From Lichenicola sp050954785 (GTDB lineage: Bacteria > Pseudomonadota > Alphaproteobacteria > Acetobacterales > Acetobacteraceae), in the NCBI GenBank assembly GCA_050954785.1, contig JBPBQO010000079.1, positions 1 through 26,951 on the forward strand: a stretch of DNA of 26,951 nt, written 5' to 3'. Positions 1 to 7,633 of this stretch are shown here, piece after piece. Position 1 is the stretch's first letter, and each line of letters starts with the position of its first letter. A model generated the notes under the pieces. It ran no database searches. It was not told where the DNA came from and worked only from the letters and a program-made list of their open reading frames with translations. The translations under genes and the position numbers were made by a program.

Positions 1-696
1 ATAGGTCGACGTGATTTCCTCGATCCAGCCCCACTCGCCTTCGACGATCACCGCATCCTCGATCCGGATCGGCTGGGTGATGGCGATCTGCACGCCGGCG
101 ATCAGGTTGGTGAGCAGCGGCCTGGCTGCGAGACCGAGCACCAGTGATGCTGCACCAGCCGAGGCGAACAGGCTTAACCCGTACTGGCGGACCGGTTCGA
201 AGGTCATCAGCGCGGCCGAGATGGTGAACACGAACAGCAGCAGGTCGGCGGCACGTTTCAGGATGCGTATCTGCGTGACGTGCTTGCGCGCCAGCAGGTT
301 GTTCTCCTCCCCGGTCTCGAAGCGGGCGAGGTAGAGGGTTGCCGAGATCCGGATGGCGAGCGAGGCGGTCCAGCCGAGCAGCAGCACGAACGCCACCAGC
401 AGGACCTGCGCGAGCGTGGTGAAGGCCACGTAGGACAGGCCGGCGGCGGGCAGGGCCGAACCGACCGCGACCACGACCACCAGCACCCGGAGCGGCCGCC
501 GGACTTCGGTGGCGAAAGTGCGGAAGAACTCCCGCCGGGGGCCGGGGATACGCAGGAACAGGTTCACCAGCACCCGGCTGCCGAACAAGGCGAGGCCGCC
601 AGCCAGGATCAGCACCAGTGCGGAGGCCAGTGGCGCAGGTGCCCAGTCGAACCAGCCATGAACGATGCCGATGATGCCGAGGAAATCGTGTCTCAT
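1..696 (-). CDS. MscS-family mechanosensitive channel protein, N-terminal part (3' end outside window)
   Basis: I translated this directly; the gene runs off the left edge, so only the first 232 codons are seen. The protein starts MRHDFLGIIG. It has several hydrophobic helices: roughly residues 20-40, 70-110, and a pair around 135-185 that ends in the glycine/alanine-rich helix typical of the MscS pore. The visible end (LLTNLIAGVQIAITQPIRIE) matches the start of the MscS beta domain, where the pore helix is followed by a 'G.....QPI..GD.V' type segment. MscS-family proteins open under membrane tension to release solutes during hypo-osmotic shock. The ATG at 696 is preceded by a GGAGACCC ribosome-binding-like stretch. 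The gene is divergent from the downstream tRNA. The subfamily cannot be fixed from the part seen. Confidence 0.85.
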   Translation of the reverse strand, partial: MRHDFLGIIGIVHGWFDWAPAPLASALVLILAGGLALFGSRVLVNLFLRIPGPRREFFRTFATEVRRPLRVLVVVVAVGSALPAAGLSYVAFTTLAQVLLVAFVLLLGWTASLAIRISATLYLARFETGEENNLLARKHVTQIRILKRAADLLLFVFTISAALMTFEPVRQYGLSLFASAGAASLVLGLAARPLLTNLIAGVQIAITQPIRIEDAVIVEGEWGWIEEITSTY

Positions 697-724
697 GGGT
701 CTCCTTGGTTCGAATTGCCGATTG

Positions 725-759
725 CCTGGCTAGCGCCGTGCCACGGCGCTCCTGCCAGG
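725..759. repeat. strong hairpin between mscS-like gene and tRNA-Met
   Basis: A two-part inverted repeat: outer arms CCTGGC (725-730) and GCCAGG (754-759), inner arms AGCGCCGT (732-739) and ACGGCGCT (743-750), with a 3-nt loop and a small asymmetric bulge (1 nt against 3 nt). That gives 14 base pairs, mostly G-C. It lies in the divergent region, 29 bp upstream of the mscS-like start, and would be in that gene's 5' leader if the promoter lies further upstream. There is no T-run on either side, so it does not look like a simple intrinsic terminator. Confidence 0.6.
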
Positions 760-787
760 GCAACCTCCGGCCGCTACCCCCGCGCCG

Positions 788-816
788 TTGACTTGACCCC
801 GCCATCTTTGTATCCC
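788..816 (+). promoter_or_regulatory. candidate sigma-70 promoter for tRNA-Met
   Basis: TTGACT at 788-793 and TATCCC at 811-816 are separated by 17 bp, the ideal spacing for a housekeeping promoter. The predicted transcript start near 823 lies about 11 bp upstream of the mature tRNA 5' end at 834. This is a consensus match by eye, supported by its position. Confidence 0.55.
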
Positions 817-833
817 ACCGCTCCCGGCGCGAT

Positions 834-908
834 GGCGGCGTAGCTCAGCGGTAGAGCAGGAGAATCATAATCTCTTGGTCGGCGGTTCAAATCCGTCCGC
901 CGCTACCA
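834..908 (+). tRNA. tRNA-Met (anticodon CAT), CCA encoded
   Basis: A full cloverleaf can be drawn. The acceptor stem GGCGGCG (834-840) pairs with CGCCGCT (898-904), with a G-U first pair. The D-stem is GCTC/GAGC (843-846 with 854-857). The anticodon stem is GGAGA/TCTCT (859-863 with 871-875), with loop ATCATAA and anticodon CAT at 866-868. The T-stem is GGCGG/CCGTC around TTCAAAT. The discriminator is A905 and the CCA tail is encoded at 906-908. The first base pair is not the C-A mismatch of an initiator, so this is an elongator-type tRNA-Met. A tRNA-Ile2 with lysidine-modified CAT is possible but less likely from the overall sequence. Confidence 0.92.
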
Positions 909-1696
909 ACGCGCCGGGTTCAGGATCAGTGACTTGAGTTTAGCCGGATAGCGGCGGAAATTTCGGTTTCACGGTCCGGGTTTCGTTGATGCCGTTCCAC
1001 CGCGCACGGTGGCATACCTGGCGCGAGTCTGTCGCTTGGTCTTGCATACCGGTTATCCGTCGCTTGGAGTCCTTTGGTCACCGGACCGTGCGGATCGGCA
1101 TCCTTGATCGCCTTCACCATCAGGTGCCGGAGTGGTCGGGCACCTCCACGCAGCCCGGGTCATCCACGAGACTGCGGCCACGCCACTGCCAACCGGACAG
1201 CCGAACGGACCACTGCCGGTGTTACCTCGGCCGTCACCATCTGCTCGAGCTGTGGGGCGGTCCTGGATCCGTATCCGACGCCCGTTTTCAGCCGCTCGGG
1301 CCATAGGGCCTGTTGTCCCTTTGCAGTCGTGGTCTGGCCGTCCAGCTCGCCGGAGCGGCTTCATCGCCTTCTCGTAGTCGCGCCTAGTGCTGGGATTGCT
1401 TCTTCGACCACTCCGGCGACCGTCCGCTGACGGCGCTGAGGCAGCTGGAAGATATGCAGGGCAGGTGGTGAAGTCCGCGACGCGATCGTGCCGCCAATCA
1501 CTATGAACGAGACGGTAAAGGTCGCAGCCGGACTGCATGCCCTGTATGGCTCGGGTTCAGCGCAGCAGACGGTGCTCGGGCCGCCCGCACCACGGCGGCT
1601 CGGTCATGATGGCCGAGCACATACATACCATCGACGAACCGTTATGGTTTCGTATAGAACGGCAGGATCGTAACCAATCCCGGACTCGCAACGTTT
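909..1696. other. gene-poor stretch downstream of tRNA-Met, no supported gene
   Basis: Nearly 800 bp without a convincing coding region. Short open frames exist on both strands and overlap one another, but their products are rich in Arg, Pro and Ser, resemble no family I know, and lack plausible ribosome-binding sites. The minus-strand reading switches frames repeatedly, which would fit a decayed gene, but I could not recognise a parent. A GTGCTCGG (1572-1579)/CCGAGCAC (1613-1620) inverted repeat is present. The position just 3' of a tRNA is a common landing place for integrative elements; no integrase was found. Confidence 0.4.
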
Positions 1697-2224
1697 ATGA
1701 CCAGACAAGACGGTCAGATTATATTTGGTCCAATCATGATCGCCATATCAAGATGGACCGAACTGCGGGCCAGAAAGAGTGTCACTGTTGCACTCAGTCT
1801 CCCCGCTGCCGCGATGCTGTTTTTTCCGTTGGCAATGCCTAGAGCAAGAGCTGCTGAAGAACCAAGAACTCTGGAGCTTCCATGCCAAACCGGTTCTGTA
1901 TGCAATCAGGTTAAGACCGGCGCTGGAAGCGCGAAAATGGCTGTAAAAAATCGGTCTCCGGTTGATCCATACACGCTTTATACCCTGGAAGGATCCGAGG
2001 AAGGTTATGTATCGGGAATATCTCCGTCCGCAGACAATCAACTGGTAAAATTCGGCGTCTTTGGGGTTCCTGATAATTTTCCTTGGGGCGAGGTCGTTAG
2101 AATCCAAAAGTTCAAGATAGATTGTGCCAGGCCTGTGGGCGGCGCTTACTCTCGCATTGAAGGTTCTGGCTCCAACCTGACCAAATACTGGAACGTGACC
2201 TGCCGGATTCTTGGCGCAGCCTAG
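1697..2224 (+). CDS. small secreted protein of unknown function (orphan-like)
   Basis: Unrecognised protein of 175 aa, or 162 aa if translation starts at the ATG at 1736. The shorter form begins with a basic stretch (RWTELRARK), a hydrophobic core (SVTVALSLPAAAMLFFPLAM) and an A-R-A-A cleavage-like site, so it should be exported by Sec. The mature part is about 130 aa and has four cysteines (C-x5-C near its start, and two near the C-terminus), which could form two disulfides in the periplasm. No clear Shine-Dalgarno sequence precedes either start. Base composition is visibly more AT-rich than neighbouring genes, suggesting recent acquisition. An antisense frame of 198 aa overlaps but lacks features of a real protein. 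No function can be proposed. Confidence 0.55.
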   Translation: MTRQDGQIIFGPIMIAISRWTELRARKSVTVALSLPAAAMLFFPLAMPRARAAEEPRTLELPCQTGSVCNQVKTGAGSAKMAVKNRSPVDPYTLYTLEGSEEGYVSGISPSADNQLVKFGVFGVPDNFPWGEVVRIQKFKIDCARPVGGAYSRIEGSGSNLTKYWNVTCRILGAA

Positions 2225-2486
2225 CGAGAAGTCTACCAGGTAAACGTCGCTGCGAACGTCCTGCGCGCGAGTTTGCTCGCCGTAGATGTTCAATCTTTCG
2301 CGGTCCGTGTGCTTCAGCCGTCGTGCCGACCTTACGTAGGACATGTCTGGTCGTGGCTCGGCCGCGATGGTTCGGCTTTTTGCAGGAGCCGTGCATGACG
2401 TGTTCAGGCAGCAGCGCCGTATAGAACGTCACGGCTGCCCGTTATGGTCAAAACATCGGACAGCCCAGCCCTGGCAAGGCACAGGT

Positions 2487-3698
2487 TTATCCAGGCTTGC
2501 TGGACGGTACGATTGTATTTTTGTCAGGATCACGCATCCGCGCGGCCAGTGCCTGGCGTAGCGGCGGCAGATTGCCCAGGCGGAGCGCCCCATTGCGTAG
2601 CAACCGCGCTGGCAGGCTGTCACCCGCCGCATAGAGGCGCATCAACGCTTCGGCTCCGGTGAAGAACAACCGCGTCTCCGCGCGATGCGCTGCCTCGTAG
2701 CGGGTCAGGGCGCCCGGATCGGCCACGTCCCGGCCGGCAGCGAGCGCCATTTGCAGTTCCCGCGCCAAAGCATGCTGGCCGAGCAGGCCGAAATTGAAAC
2801 CATGGGCGGTCGTCGGGTGCATGCCGACCGCGGCGTCTCCCATCAGGGCAAAGCGTGGTCCGACGAAACGAGAGGCATAGGCCGTGACTACCGGAACCGC
2901 ATGCCGCTTTCCAGCCGGCCGCATGGCACCCAGCCGGCCACGGTAGCGGCGGGTCAGTGCCTCGCCGAACGCCGTATCGTCCAGTTGCAGCAGGGCGGTC
3001 GCATCGGCCTCGCCGACGGTCATCACCGCGGAGGACAGGCCGCCATTGAGGGGGAGCGTCACCAGGGTCTGGCCGTATTCGAACCAGGCCGTGGCCGTTT
3101 CGTGGTGCGCAATGGGGTGCGCCATCGGGCAGACCAGCATCCGCTGCCGGTAATCGTGCAGCGCCGCGCCGATGCCCTGCTGCTGGCGCAACCGCGAGCG
3201 CCTGGTATCGGCGGCGACGACCAATGACGCCGTCAGTGTCTGCCCGTCGGACAAGGTGGCTGTCGTGCGGTTCGCCTGAGCCTGGACCGTGGCCACCGAC
3301 ATGCCTGTCAGCACGGTCACGTCCGGAAGATCTTGCACGACGGCATACAGGCTTCGGCGCAGCCAGTGGTTGGGCACGAAACGGCCCAGCATATCGGTGC
3401 CCGTCCCGCCGGCCCCAAGCTGCATCGCATAATCGGATGGTCCGTTGAGCACCCGCATGCGGCGCAAGGGCGCTACCTGGTTCGCCGGGATCCTGGCCCA
3501 GGCGCCCAGGGTCGCCAGCATCGCGACGCTGCGGTCGGTCAGCGCGATCTCCCTCCCGTCATCGGCAGGATCCGCCAGCGCGGCTTCTGCCTGGGGGTCG
3601 ACCAGCGCGATCCGTAGCCCGGTTCCTGCCAGGGATGCGGCGAACGCCAGGCCAACCGGCCCGGCACCGGCAACGACGATGTCGAAGGCTTGCGTCAC
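2487..3698 (-). CDS. ubiM: FAD-dependent ubiquinone-biosynthesis hydroxylase, UbiM type
   Basis: Flavoprotein monooxygenase of 403 aa in the UbiH/UbiF/VisC family. The N-terminus has the dinucleotide-binding GAGPVG motif (residues 11-16) after a beta strand (FDIVVA). The conserved second FAD motif is GDAAVGMHPTTAHGFNFGL near residue 290, where UbiH-family enzymes have GDAAH..HP..GQG.N. The 'PADDGREIALT' and 'FVPNHWLRR' segments and the TAHG in place of GQG fit the UbiM subgroup, which hydroxylates C5 of 5-demethoxyubiquinol. The enzyme would use NADPH and O2 at the inner membrane. The length is normal. It stands alone, with no other ubi genes in view. UbiM rather than UbiH/UbiF is my judgement from remembered family sequences. 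Confidence 0.75.
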   Translation of the reverse strand: MTQAFDIVVAGAGPVGLAFAASLAGTGLRIALVDPQAEAALADPADDGREIALTDRSVAMLATLGAWARIPANQVAPLRRMRVLNGPSDYAMQLGAGGTGTDMLGRFVPNHWLRRSLYAVVQDLPDVTVLTGMSVATVQAQANRTTATLSDGQTLTASLVVAADTRRSRLRQQQGIGAALHDYRQRMLVCPMAHPIAHHETATAWFEYGQTLVTLPLNGGLSSAVMTVGEADATALLQLDDTAFGEALTRRYRGRLGAMRPAGKRHAVPVVTAYASRFVGPRFALMGDAAVGMHPTTAHGFNFGLLGQHALARELQMALAAGRDVADPGALTRYEAAHRAETRLFFTGAEALMRLYAAGDSLPARLLRNGALRLGNLPPLRQALAARMRDPDKNTIVPSSKPG

Positions 3699-3975
3699 TT
3701 TACCCTACCCTGATCCAGTCCCGATCTAGATGAGGCGATGACGGGCAGCCGGGAAGGGCTGCGCTCGACCCTTTGATGCCTTGACGAGCAGTGACGACGA
3801 CCGATGGGTCCACGACACTGCGCGCGGCTCGCATCTGTCGGCCGCTGCAGTCCATCGCATCATCGGTGCAAAAAATGACGTGGTGTTGCGATCCGGGGCG
3901 GTCCTGCCTGGTTGAACAGTTGGGCGATCTATATCGGATAGCGTTAGCCGTTCCTGTTTCCGAACTGGACAAAAC

Positions 3976-4854
3976 ATGATCCCGCGCGTCGTTGCCGCTC
4001 TTGCCGCCATCCTTGCATGTCCTGCCGTCTCCGTTGCGGTCACGCCGTCGACGCGGCAGGCGGTGCAGAACGTGTGTGTCGGCGGCTATGTCGGTTTCCA
4101 GGATCTCAGCCTCGCCAACACCAGGCAGCTTCGGGCCACCGGGCGCGGTTGCCTGTATCTGCATGGCAGCGCGGTCGGTCCCGCCACCGCGGCAGCGGAC
4201 CGGGCGGTCCTGAGTTCGCTGGGTTCGATGATGGGCATTTTCGAGGCGGGCGAGAACGACTTCTTCCTCCCGGGCAACGCCTACGACACCTACCTCGCGG
4301 CATCCGGTTGGGTCCCTCGGCATATCCTGCTCAATACCCCGTCGGTCGACGACTTCGTTACCAGTCCGGGTCATGCCGACCTGATCGCCTACAAGGCCTG
4401 GGTCGATCAGGTCCGGACACGGTTTCCCGGGATCTCGGTCGGACCGGTAATGACGCCCGGTGGCGGCGACAAGCATTTCAACCAGTCGTTCGCGACATCG
4501 GACTACTGGAAGGACGCCCGCCTGGCGGCGATCTATGGCGGCTCGCTGGCCATCGACATTCCGTCGCGGAATTTCTTCATCGTGCCGCGCTGGGCGAAAT
4601 TCCTGGAGAGCCAGATTCGCTGGGCCAACTCGGCCGGAGTCCGGTCCGACGTGATTCTGTCGCCGGGCGGGAGCAGGACCTTCATGGCCGACACGCAGGC
4701 GGTATTAGCAAGGCTGGTCGCCGACGGCGCCGTGCCGACATCGATCACCATCGAGAATTATGAGCCGGGCACCGCCAGCACGATCGCCGATGAAACGGCG
4801 CCAGAGAGCCTCAATGCAGTCGCGTTGTGGGTCGCCCTGCACGCTCCGAGGTAG
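3976..4854 (+). CDS. secreted protein of unknown function
   Basis: 292 aa with a clear signal peptide (MIPRVVAALAAILACPAVSVAV, cleavage about residue 21). The mature protein has alternating strand and helix segments: GGYVGFQDLSL, GCLYLHGSAV, MGIFEAGENDFF, HILLNTPSVDDF, ISVGPVMTPGGG, LAIDIPS, SDVILSPGGS, SITIENYEPG. The layout, with acidic or aromatic residues at strand ends, resembles a TIM-barrel glycosidase-like fold. I cannot place it in a family and no catalytic pair is certain. Two cysteines remain after cleavage. It ends 3 bp before the yedK start, so the two are probably co-transcribed, although their functions look unrelated. Start chosen at the ATG that gives the signal peptide. Confidence 0.75.
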   Translation: MIPRVVAALAAILACPAVSVAVTPSTRQAVQNVCVGGYVGFQDLSLANTRQLRATGRGCLYLHGSAVGPATAAADRAVLSSLGSMMGIFEAGENDFFLPGNAYDTYLAASGWVPRHILLNTPSVDDFVTSPGHADLIAYKAWVDQVRTRFPGISVGPVMTPGGGDKHFNQSFATSDYWKDARLAAIYGGSLAIDIPSRNFFIVPRWAKFLESQIRWANSAGVRSDVILSPGGSRTFMADTQAVLARLVADGAVPTSITIENYEPGTASTIADETAPESLNAVALWVALHAPR

Positions 4855-4857
4855 ATC

Positions 4858-5553
4858 ATGTGTGGCCGTTTCGCATCCGACCTTCCGCCCGAACTGATCC
4901 GGCGCCTGTTCGGCACGACCGGTGCGATTCCGAACGACGCGCCGAGCTACAATGTCGCGCCGACGCAGAGCACGGCAGTGGTTCGCCGCCATCCCGAGAC
5001 CGGCGAGCGCCACCTCGACCTGTTGCGCTGGGGGCTGATCCCGCATTGGTCGAAAGACAAGGGCCGCCAGCCGATCAACGCACGGGCGGAAACCGTCGCG
5101 TCATCGGGCATGTTCCGCGGCGCGCTGGCGGCACGGCGCTGCATCGTGCCGATGTCGGCCTTCTACGAATGGGACCAGGCGACCAAACCCAAGCAGCCGT
5201 ACGCGTTCGCGCGCCAGGACGGCACGCCGTTGGCGCTTGCCGGCCTGTGGGAAGGCTGGAAGGACCCGGCGGGCGAGGTCGTGCGCAGCTTCACGATCAT
5301 CACCACCACCGCGAACGATACCCTCGCGCCGATCCACGACCGGATGCCGGTCGTGCTCGAGCAGGATGACTGGGCAGGTTGGCTCGACGACGGGCCGGTC
5401 TCGCTGCTACGGCCGGCCATGGACACGGTATTGCGACGCTGGAAAGTCGGCGGCCGGGTCAACTCGCCCCGGAACAACGACGCCACTTTGCTGGACCCGG
5501 TCGAGCAGGCCGGGTCGCGCGATGAGCAGGAAGCAGGACCCGATTCAGCCTAA
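4858..5553 (+). CDS. yedK: SOS response-associated protein YedK/HMCES (abasic-site DNA-protein crosslinker)
   Basis: 231 aa, typical length for the SRAP family. The protein begins MCGRF, so Cys2 becomes the N-terminal nucleophile after Met removal; in this family it forms a thiazolidine crosslink with abasic sites in single-stranded DNA. Other conserved elements are SYNVAPTQ (Asn32), RWGLIPHW (57-64), INARAET (73-79), SAFYEW with Glu104, HDRMP with His160, and VNSPRNND (201-208). All expected active-site residues (Cys2, Asn74, Glu104, His160) are present, so it should be active in protecting abasic sites at stalled forks. It starts 3 bp after the preceding secreted-protein gene. The C-terminal tail is short and polar. 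Confidence 0.95.
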   Translation: MCGRFASDLPPELIRRLFGTTGAIPNDAPSYNVAPTQSTAVVRRHPETGERHLDLLRWGLIPHWSKDKGRQPINARAETVASSGMFRGALAARRCIVPMSAFYEWDQATKPKQPYAFARQDGTPLALAGLWEGWKDPAGEVVRSFTIITTTANDTLAPIHDRMPVVLEQDDWAGWLDDGPVSLLRPAMDTVLRRWKVGGRVNSPRNNDATLLDPVEQAGSRDEQEAGPDSA

Positions 5554-5564
5554 ACCCGTGCGCG

Positions 5565-5852
5565 TCAGATAGGTGTTCCGGCGACGTGGCCGCCACCCCC
5601 CAGCAGTGCATGCAGTAGCAGGAGCAGCAGGAAGACCGCGATCAGCACGCCGAACAGGCGCCCGAACACCCTGATCGCCGCGACGATCAGCATGACCAGC
5701 AGAACGATCAGGATGATGGTCTGCAGTTCACCGCCGATGCCGGCGCCCGCCAGCAGGCGGCGCGCGAATCCCTCGATCACCCCGATCGCGGCGGCCACGA
5801 GGTTGAACAGCCCGAGCAGCAAGCCCAGGACCAGGTTCATCGCGTGCTCCAT
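5565..5852 (-). CDS. small hydrophobic membrane protein of unknown function
   Basis: 95 aa from the ATG at 5852; a second in-frame ATG at 5840 gives 91 aa. The upstream ATG has GGAGG four bases away, so I prefer it. The open frame extends further upstream, but that part is antisense to the DoxX-like gene and lacks protein character. The product has a glycine/leucine-rich N-terminal helix (LVLGLLLGLFNLVAAAIGVI) and two adjacent hydrophobic segments, ILIVLLVMLIVAAI and LFGVLIAVFLLLLLLHALL, separated by a short basic turn. It should sit in the inner membrane with two or three helices. No family recognised. It converges with yedK, 11 bp apart. Confidence 0.6.
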   Translation of the reverse strand: MEHAMNLVLGLLLGLFNLVAAAIGVIEGFARRLLAGAGIGGELQTIILIVLLVMLIVAAIRVFGRLFGVLIAVFLLLLLLHALLGGGGHVAGTPI

Positions 5853-5981
5853 TTGGCCTCCGTTCGGGTGCAGGACTGCATCCGCGCCATCCTGGAGGCG
5901 GAGCCGCACCTCTGCAACCGCCGGCGAACCCTGGCCGGTGCGATGACGTTCCGCTCCTGTCCAGGCCAGGAGAATGCCATT

Positions 5982-6323
5982 ATGTCCAGTCTCACGAGCA
6001 AGCGTGCCAAACCCTCCCTCTGGACCAGCATTGTCGGCCTCGTCTTCGCGACCGCGGGCATCGCCAAGCTTACGTCCATCGCGCCGGAGGCTGCCCTGTT
6101 CGAAAGCTGGGGCTGGACCCGGAAGGATATGCACACGATGGGCGCGGCCGAGTTGCTGGGAGCGGCGTTGCTGGTCACGCATTCGACCCAGCGGGCTGGC
6201 GCGATGCTGCTGAGCAGCACGTCGATCTGCATCCTGCTGGCCGAGATCAAGCACAATAACGACATGCTGGTGACGCCGCGCGCCGGCCTGCTGTTGGCAG
6301 CGCTAACCGGGTTCGTCCGCTAG
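5982..6323 (+). CDS. DoxX-like small membrane protein
   Basis: 113 aa. The start ATG at 5982 is preceded by AGGAGA (5968-5973) at normal spacing, which decides it over upstream in-frame ATGs. Four hydrophobic segments are seen: IVGLVFATAGIAKL, ELLGAALLVT, AGAMLLSSTSICILLAEI and AGLLLAALTGFV. The 'G..F..AGI.KL' first helix and the 'AAELLGAALL' segment are typical of DoxX/DoxD-like proteins. Family members are four-helix inner-membrane proteins, some linked to redox or sulfur metabolism, but the role of short DoxX-like proteins is mostly unknown. Divergent from the small membrane protein gene at 5565-5852, and converging with the DUF3253 gene. Confidence 0.7.
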   Translation: MSSLTSKRAKPSLWTSIVGLVFATAGIAKLTSIAPEAALFESWGWTRKDMHTMGAAELLGAALLVTHSTQRAGAMLLSSTSICILLAEIKHNNDMLVTPRAGLLLAALTGFVR

Positions 6324-6333
6324 GTGTTATGCG

Positions 6334-6612
6334 TCAAGCCGGATCGCCCTGCCGCAGGCGGAGCCGGATCACGCCCTTGATCGCATCGGGCTCGATCGGG
6401 CGGCCCTTGCGCAGGATGTCGATCAGCCCATCGCGGCTGAGTGCCTGGGCGGCAACACGGACCGGACCCATCAGGCTGTTCCAGCCGTCGCCGTAGGTCC
6501 GCGCGACTTCGCTGGGACAGATCGACTTGTCCGCCCCCCGCTCGATGACCTGCCGCAGGATCTCCGCGCGCAGGTCATCGGCCGAGGGCGGGTGGGCGAT
6601 CGCCTCCGCCAT
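6334..6612 (-). CDS. DUF3253 family protein
   Basis: 92 aa. The start ATG (6612-6610) shares its A with the stop TGA of the isocitrate dehydrogenase gene, giving a TGATG junction and probable translational coupling. The larger open frame upstream is antisense or out-of-frame with idh and is not real. The sequence has helical content and a compact winged-helix look: LRAEILRQVIERGADKSICP, then SEVARTYG, WNSLMGPVRVAAQALSRDG, and a strand pair ending GVIRLRL. The 'SICPSEVAR' motif followed by 'R.G..I' is characteristic of DUF3253. No function is established for the family. The last gene of the pepP-idh-DUF3253 unit. Confidence 0.75.
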   Translation of the reverse strand: MAEAIAHPPSADDLRAEILRQVIERGADKSICPSEVARTYGDGWNSLMGPVRVAAQALSRDGLIDILRKGRPIEPDAIKGVIRLRLRQGDPA

Positions 6613-7631
6613 CAACGCAGTTGCTGCAGCAAGGCGTCCGTCAGGTCGCGTGTTCCGGCCTTGCCGCCAAGGTCGCGAGTGCGCAGGCCAGCCGCCAGCA
6701 TCCCATCGATGCCGGTGGTCAGGCGGTCGGCGAGGTCGGCCCGGCCGACATGCTGCAGCATCAGCCCAGTCGAGAGCAGCATCGCCAGGGGATTTGCCAC
6801 GCCCTTGCCGGCGATGTCCGGCGCGGAGCCATGCACCGCCTCGAAGATTGCGGCATCGGTGCCAATATTCGCCCCCGGCGCCATACCGAGGCCACCGACC
6901 AGGCCAGCGATCAGGTCGGACAGGATGTCGCCGAACAGGTTGGTGGTGACGATCACGTCGTACTGCCACGGATCGAGCACGAGCTGCATGGCGCAGGCGT
7001 CGACGATGCGGTCGTTCATCTCGACCCGACCCTCGTAGTCTTTGGCGACCTTGCGGCCCTCCTCGAGGAACAGTCCGGTCAGCGCCTTCAGGATGTTGGC
7101 CTTGTGGACGATCGTCACCTTCTTGCGGCCGTTCTTGACCGCATAGTCGAAGGCATATTCGACGATCCGGCGGCACTCGGTGCGCGTGTTGAAGCCGGTC
7201 GACATGGCGATCGCGCGCGGGTCGTGGCCGATCGGCATGTAGTGTTCCATCGCCGCGTAGAACCCTTCCAGGTTCTCGCGCACGAGCACGATGTCGATCG
7301 CCTCGAACCGGCCGCCGGGGATCAGCGTGCGCGCCGGACGCAGGTTGGCGAACAGCTCGAATTCCTTGCGCAGCGTCACGTTGATCGATTTGAAGCCGCC
7401 CCCGACCGGGGTCGTCAGCGGACCCTTCAGGGCCAGCCCGGTGTGCCTGATGCTCTCGATCGTCGCCAGCGGCAACGGGTCGCCACTGTCGCCCACCGCC
7501 GCCATGCCGGCCAGTTGCCGGTCCCAGGCAAAGGGTGCGCCAAGCGCTTCGAGAATTTCGACGACGGAGTCGACGATCTCAGGGCCGATGCCGTCGCCGG
7601 GGATCAGCGTGGCCGGGATCTTGTCGGGCAT
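6612..7631 (-). CDS. NAD-dependent isocitrate dehydrogenase-type decarboxylating dehydrogenase
   Basis: 339 aa, typical of the short NAD-dependent isocitrate/isopropylmalate dehydrogenase family. The start ATG at 7631 has AAGGAG (7645-7640) at 8-nt spacing. Motifs are ATLIPGDGIGPEI at the N-terminus, the substrate loop SINVTLRKEFELFANLRP (isocitrate-type S-x-N-x-x-L-R-K), VRENLEGFY, KANILK with the catalytic lysine, the metal-binding aspartates in NDRIVDACAMQL and TNLFGDILSDL, and the nucleotide site EAVHGSAPDIAGKGVANP. It converts isocitrate to 2-oxoglutarate and CO2 in the citric acid cycle. Isocitrate over isopropylmalate specificity follows from the substrate loop and the VRENLEG segment. 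The cofactor preference is inferred, not proved. 3 bp downstream of the aminopeptidase gene. Confidence 0.88.
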   Translation of the reverse strand: MPDKIPATLIPGDGIGPEIVDSVVEILEALGAPFAWDRQLAGMAAVGDSGDPLPLATIESIRHTGLALKGPLTTPVGGGFKSINVTLRKEFELFANLRPARTLIPGGRFEAIDIVLVRENLEGFYAAMEHYMPIGHDPRAIAMSTGFNTRTECRRIVEYAFDYAVKNGRKKVTIVHKANILKALTGLFLEEGRKVAKDYEGRVEMNDRIVDACAMQLVLDPWQYDVIVTTNLFGDILSDLIAGLVGGLGMAPGANIGTDAAIFEAVHGSAPDIAGKGVANPLAMLLSTGLMLQHVGRADLADRLTTGIDGMLAAGLRTRDLGGKAGTRDLTDALLQQLR

Positions 7632-7633
7632 TC

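Noticed and set aside
1053..1538. 161-aa minus-strand frame behind the tRNA as a possible integrase remnant
   Set aside because: I looked for tyrosine or serine recombinase motifs and found none; the composition is Arg/Ser/Pro-rich as in GC-rich non-coding frames.
1748..2344. 198-aa minus-strand frame covering the secreted orphan gene
   Set aside because: The plus-strand product has a good signal peptide and ordinary composition; the minus frame has neither a start site nor family resemblance and looks like its shadow.
3912..3942. TTGAAC/TATATC promoter-like boxes before the secreted protein gene at 3976
   Set aside because: The spacer is about 12 bp, too short for a housekeeping promoter; other pairings were no better.
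5853..6254. Upstream extension of the small membrane protein frame
   Set aside because: It overlaps the DoxX-like gene in antisense, and a ribosome-binding site supports the internal ATG at 5852.
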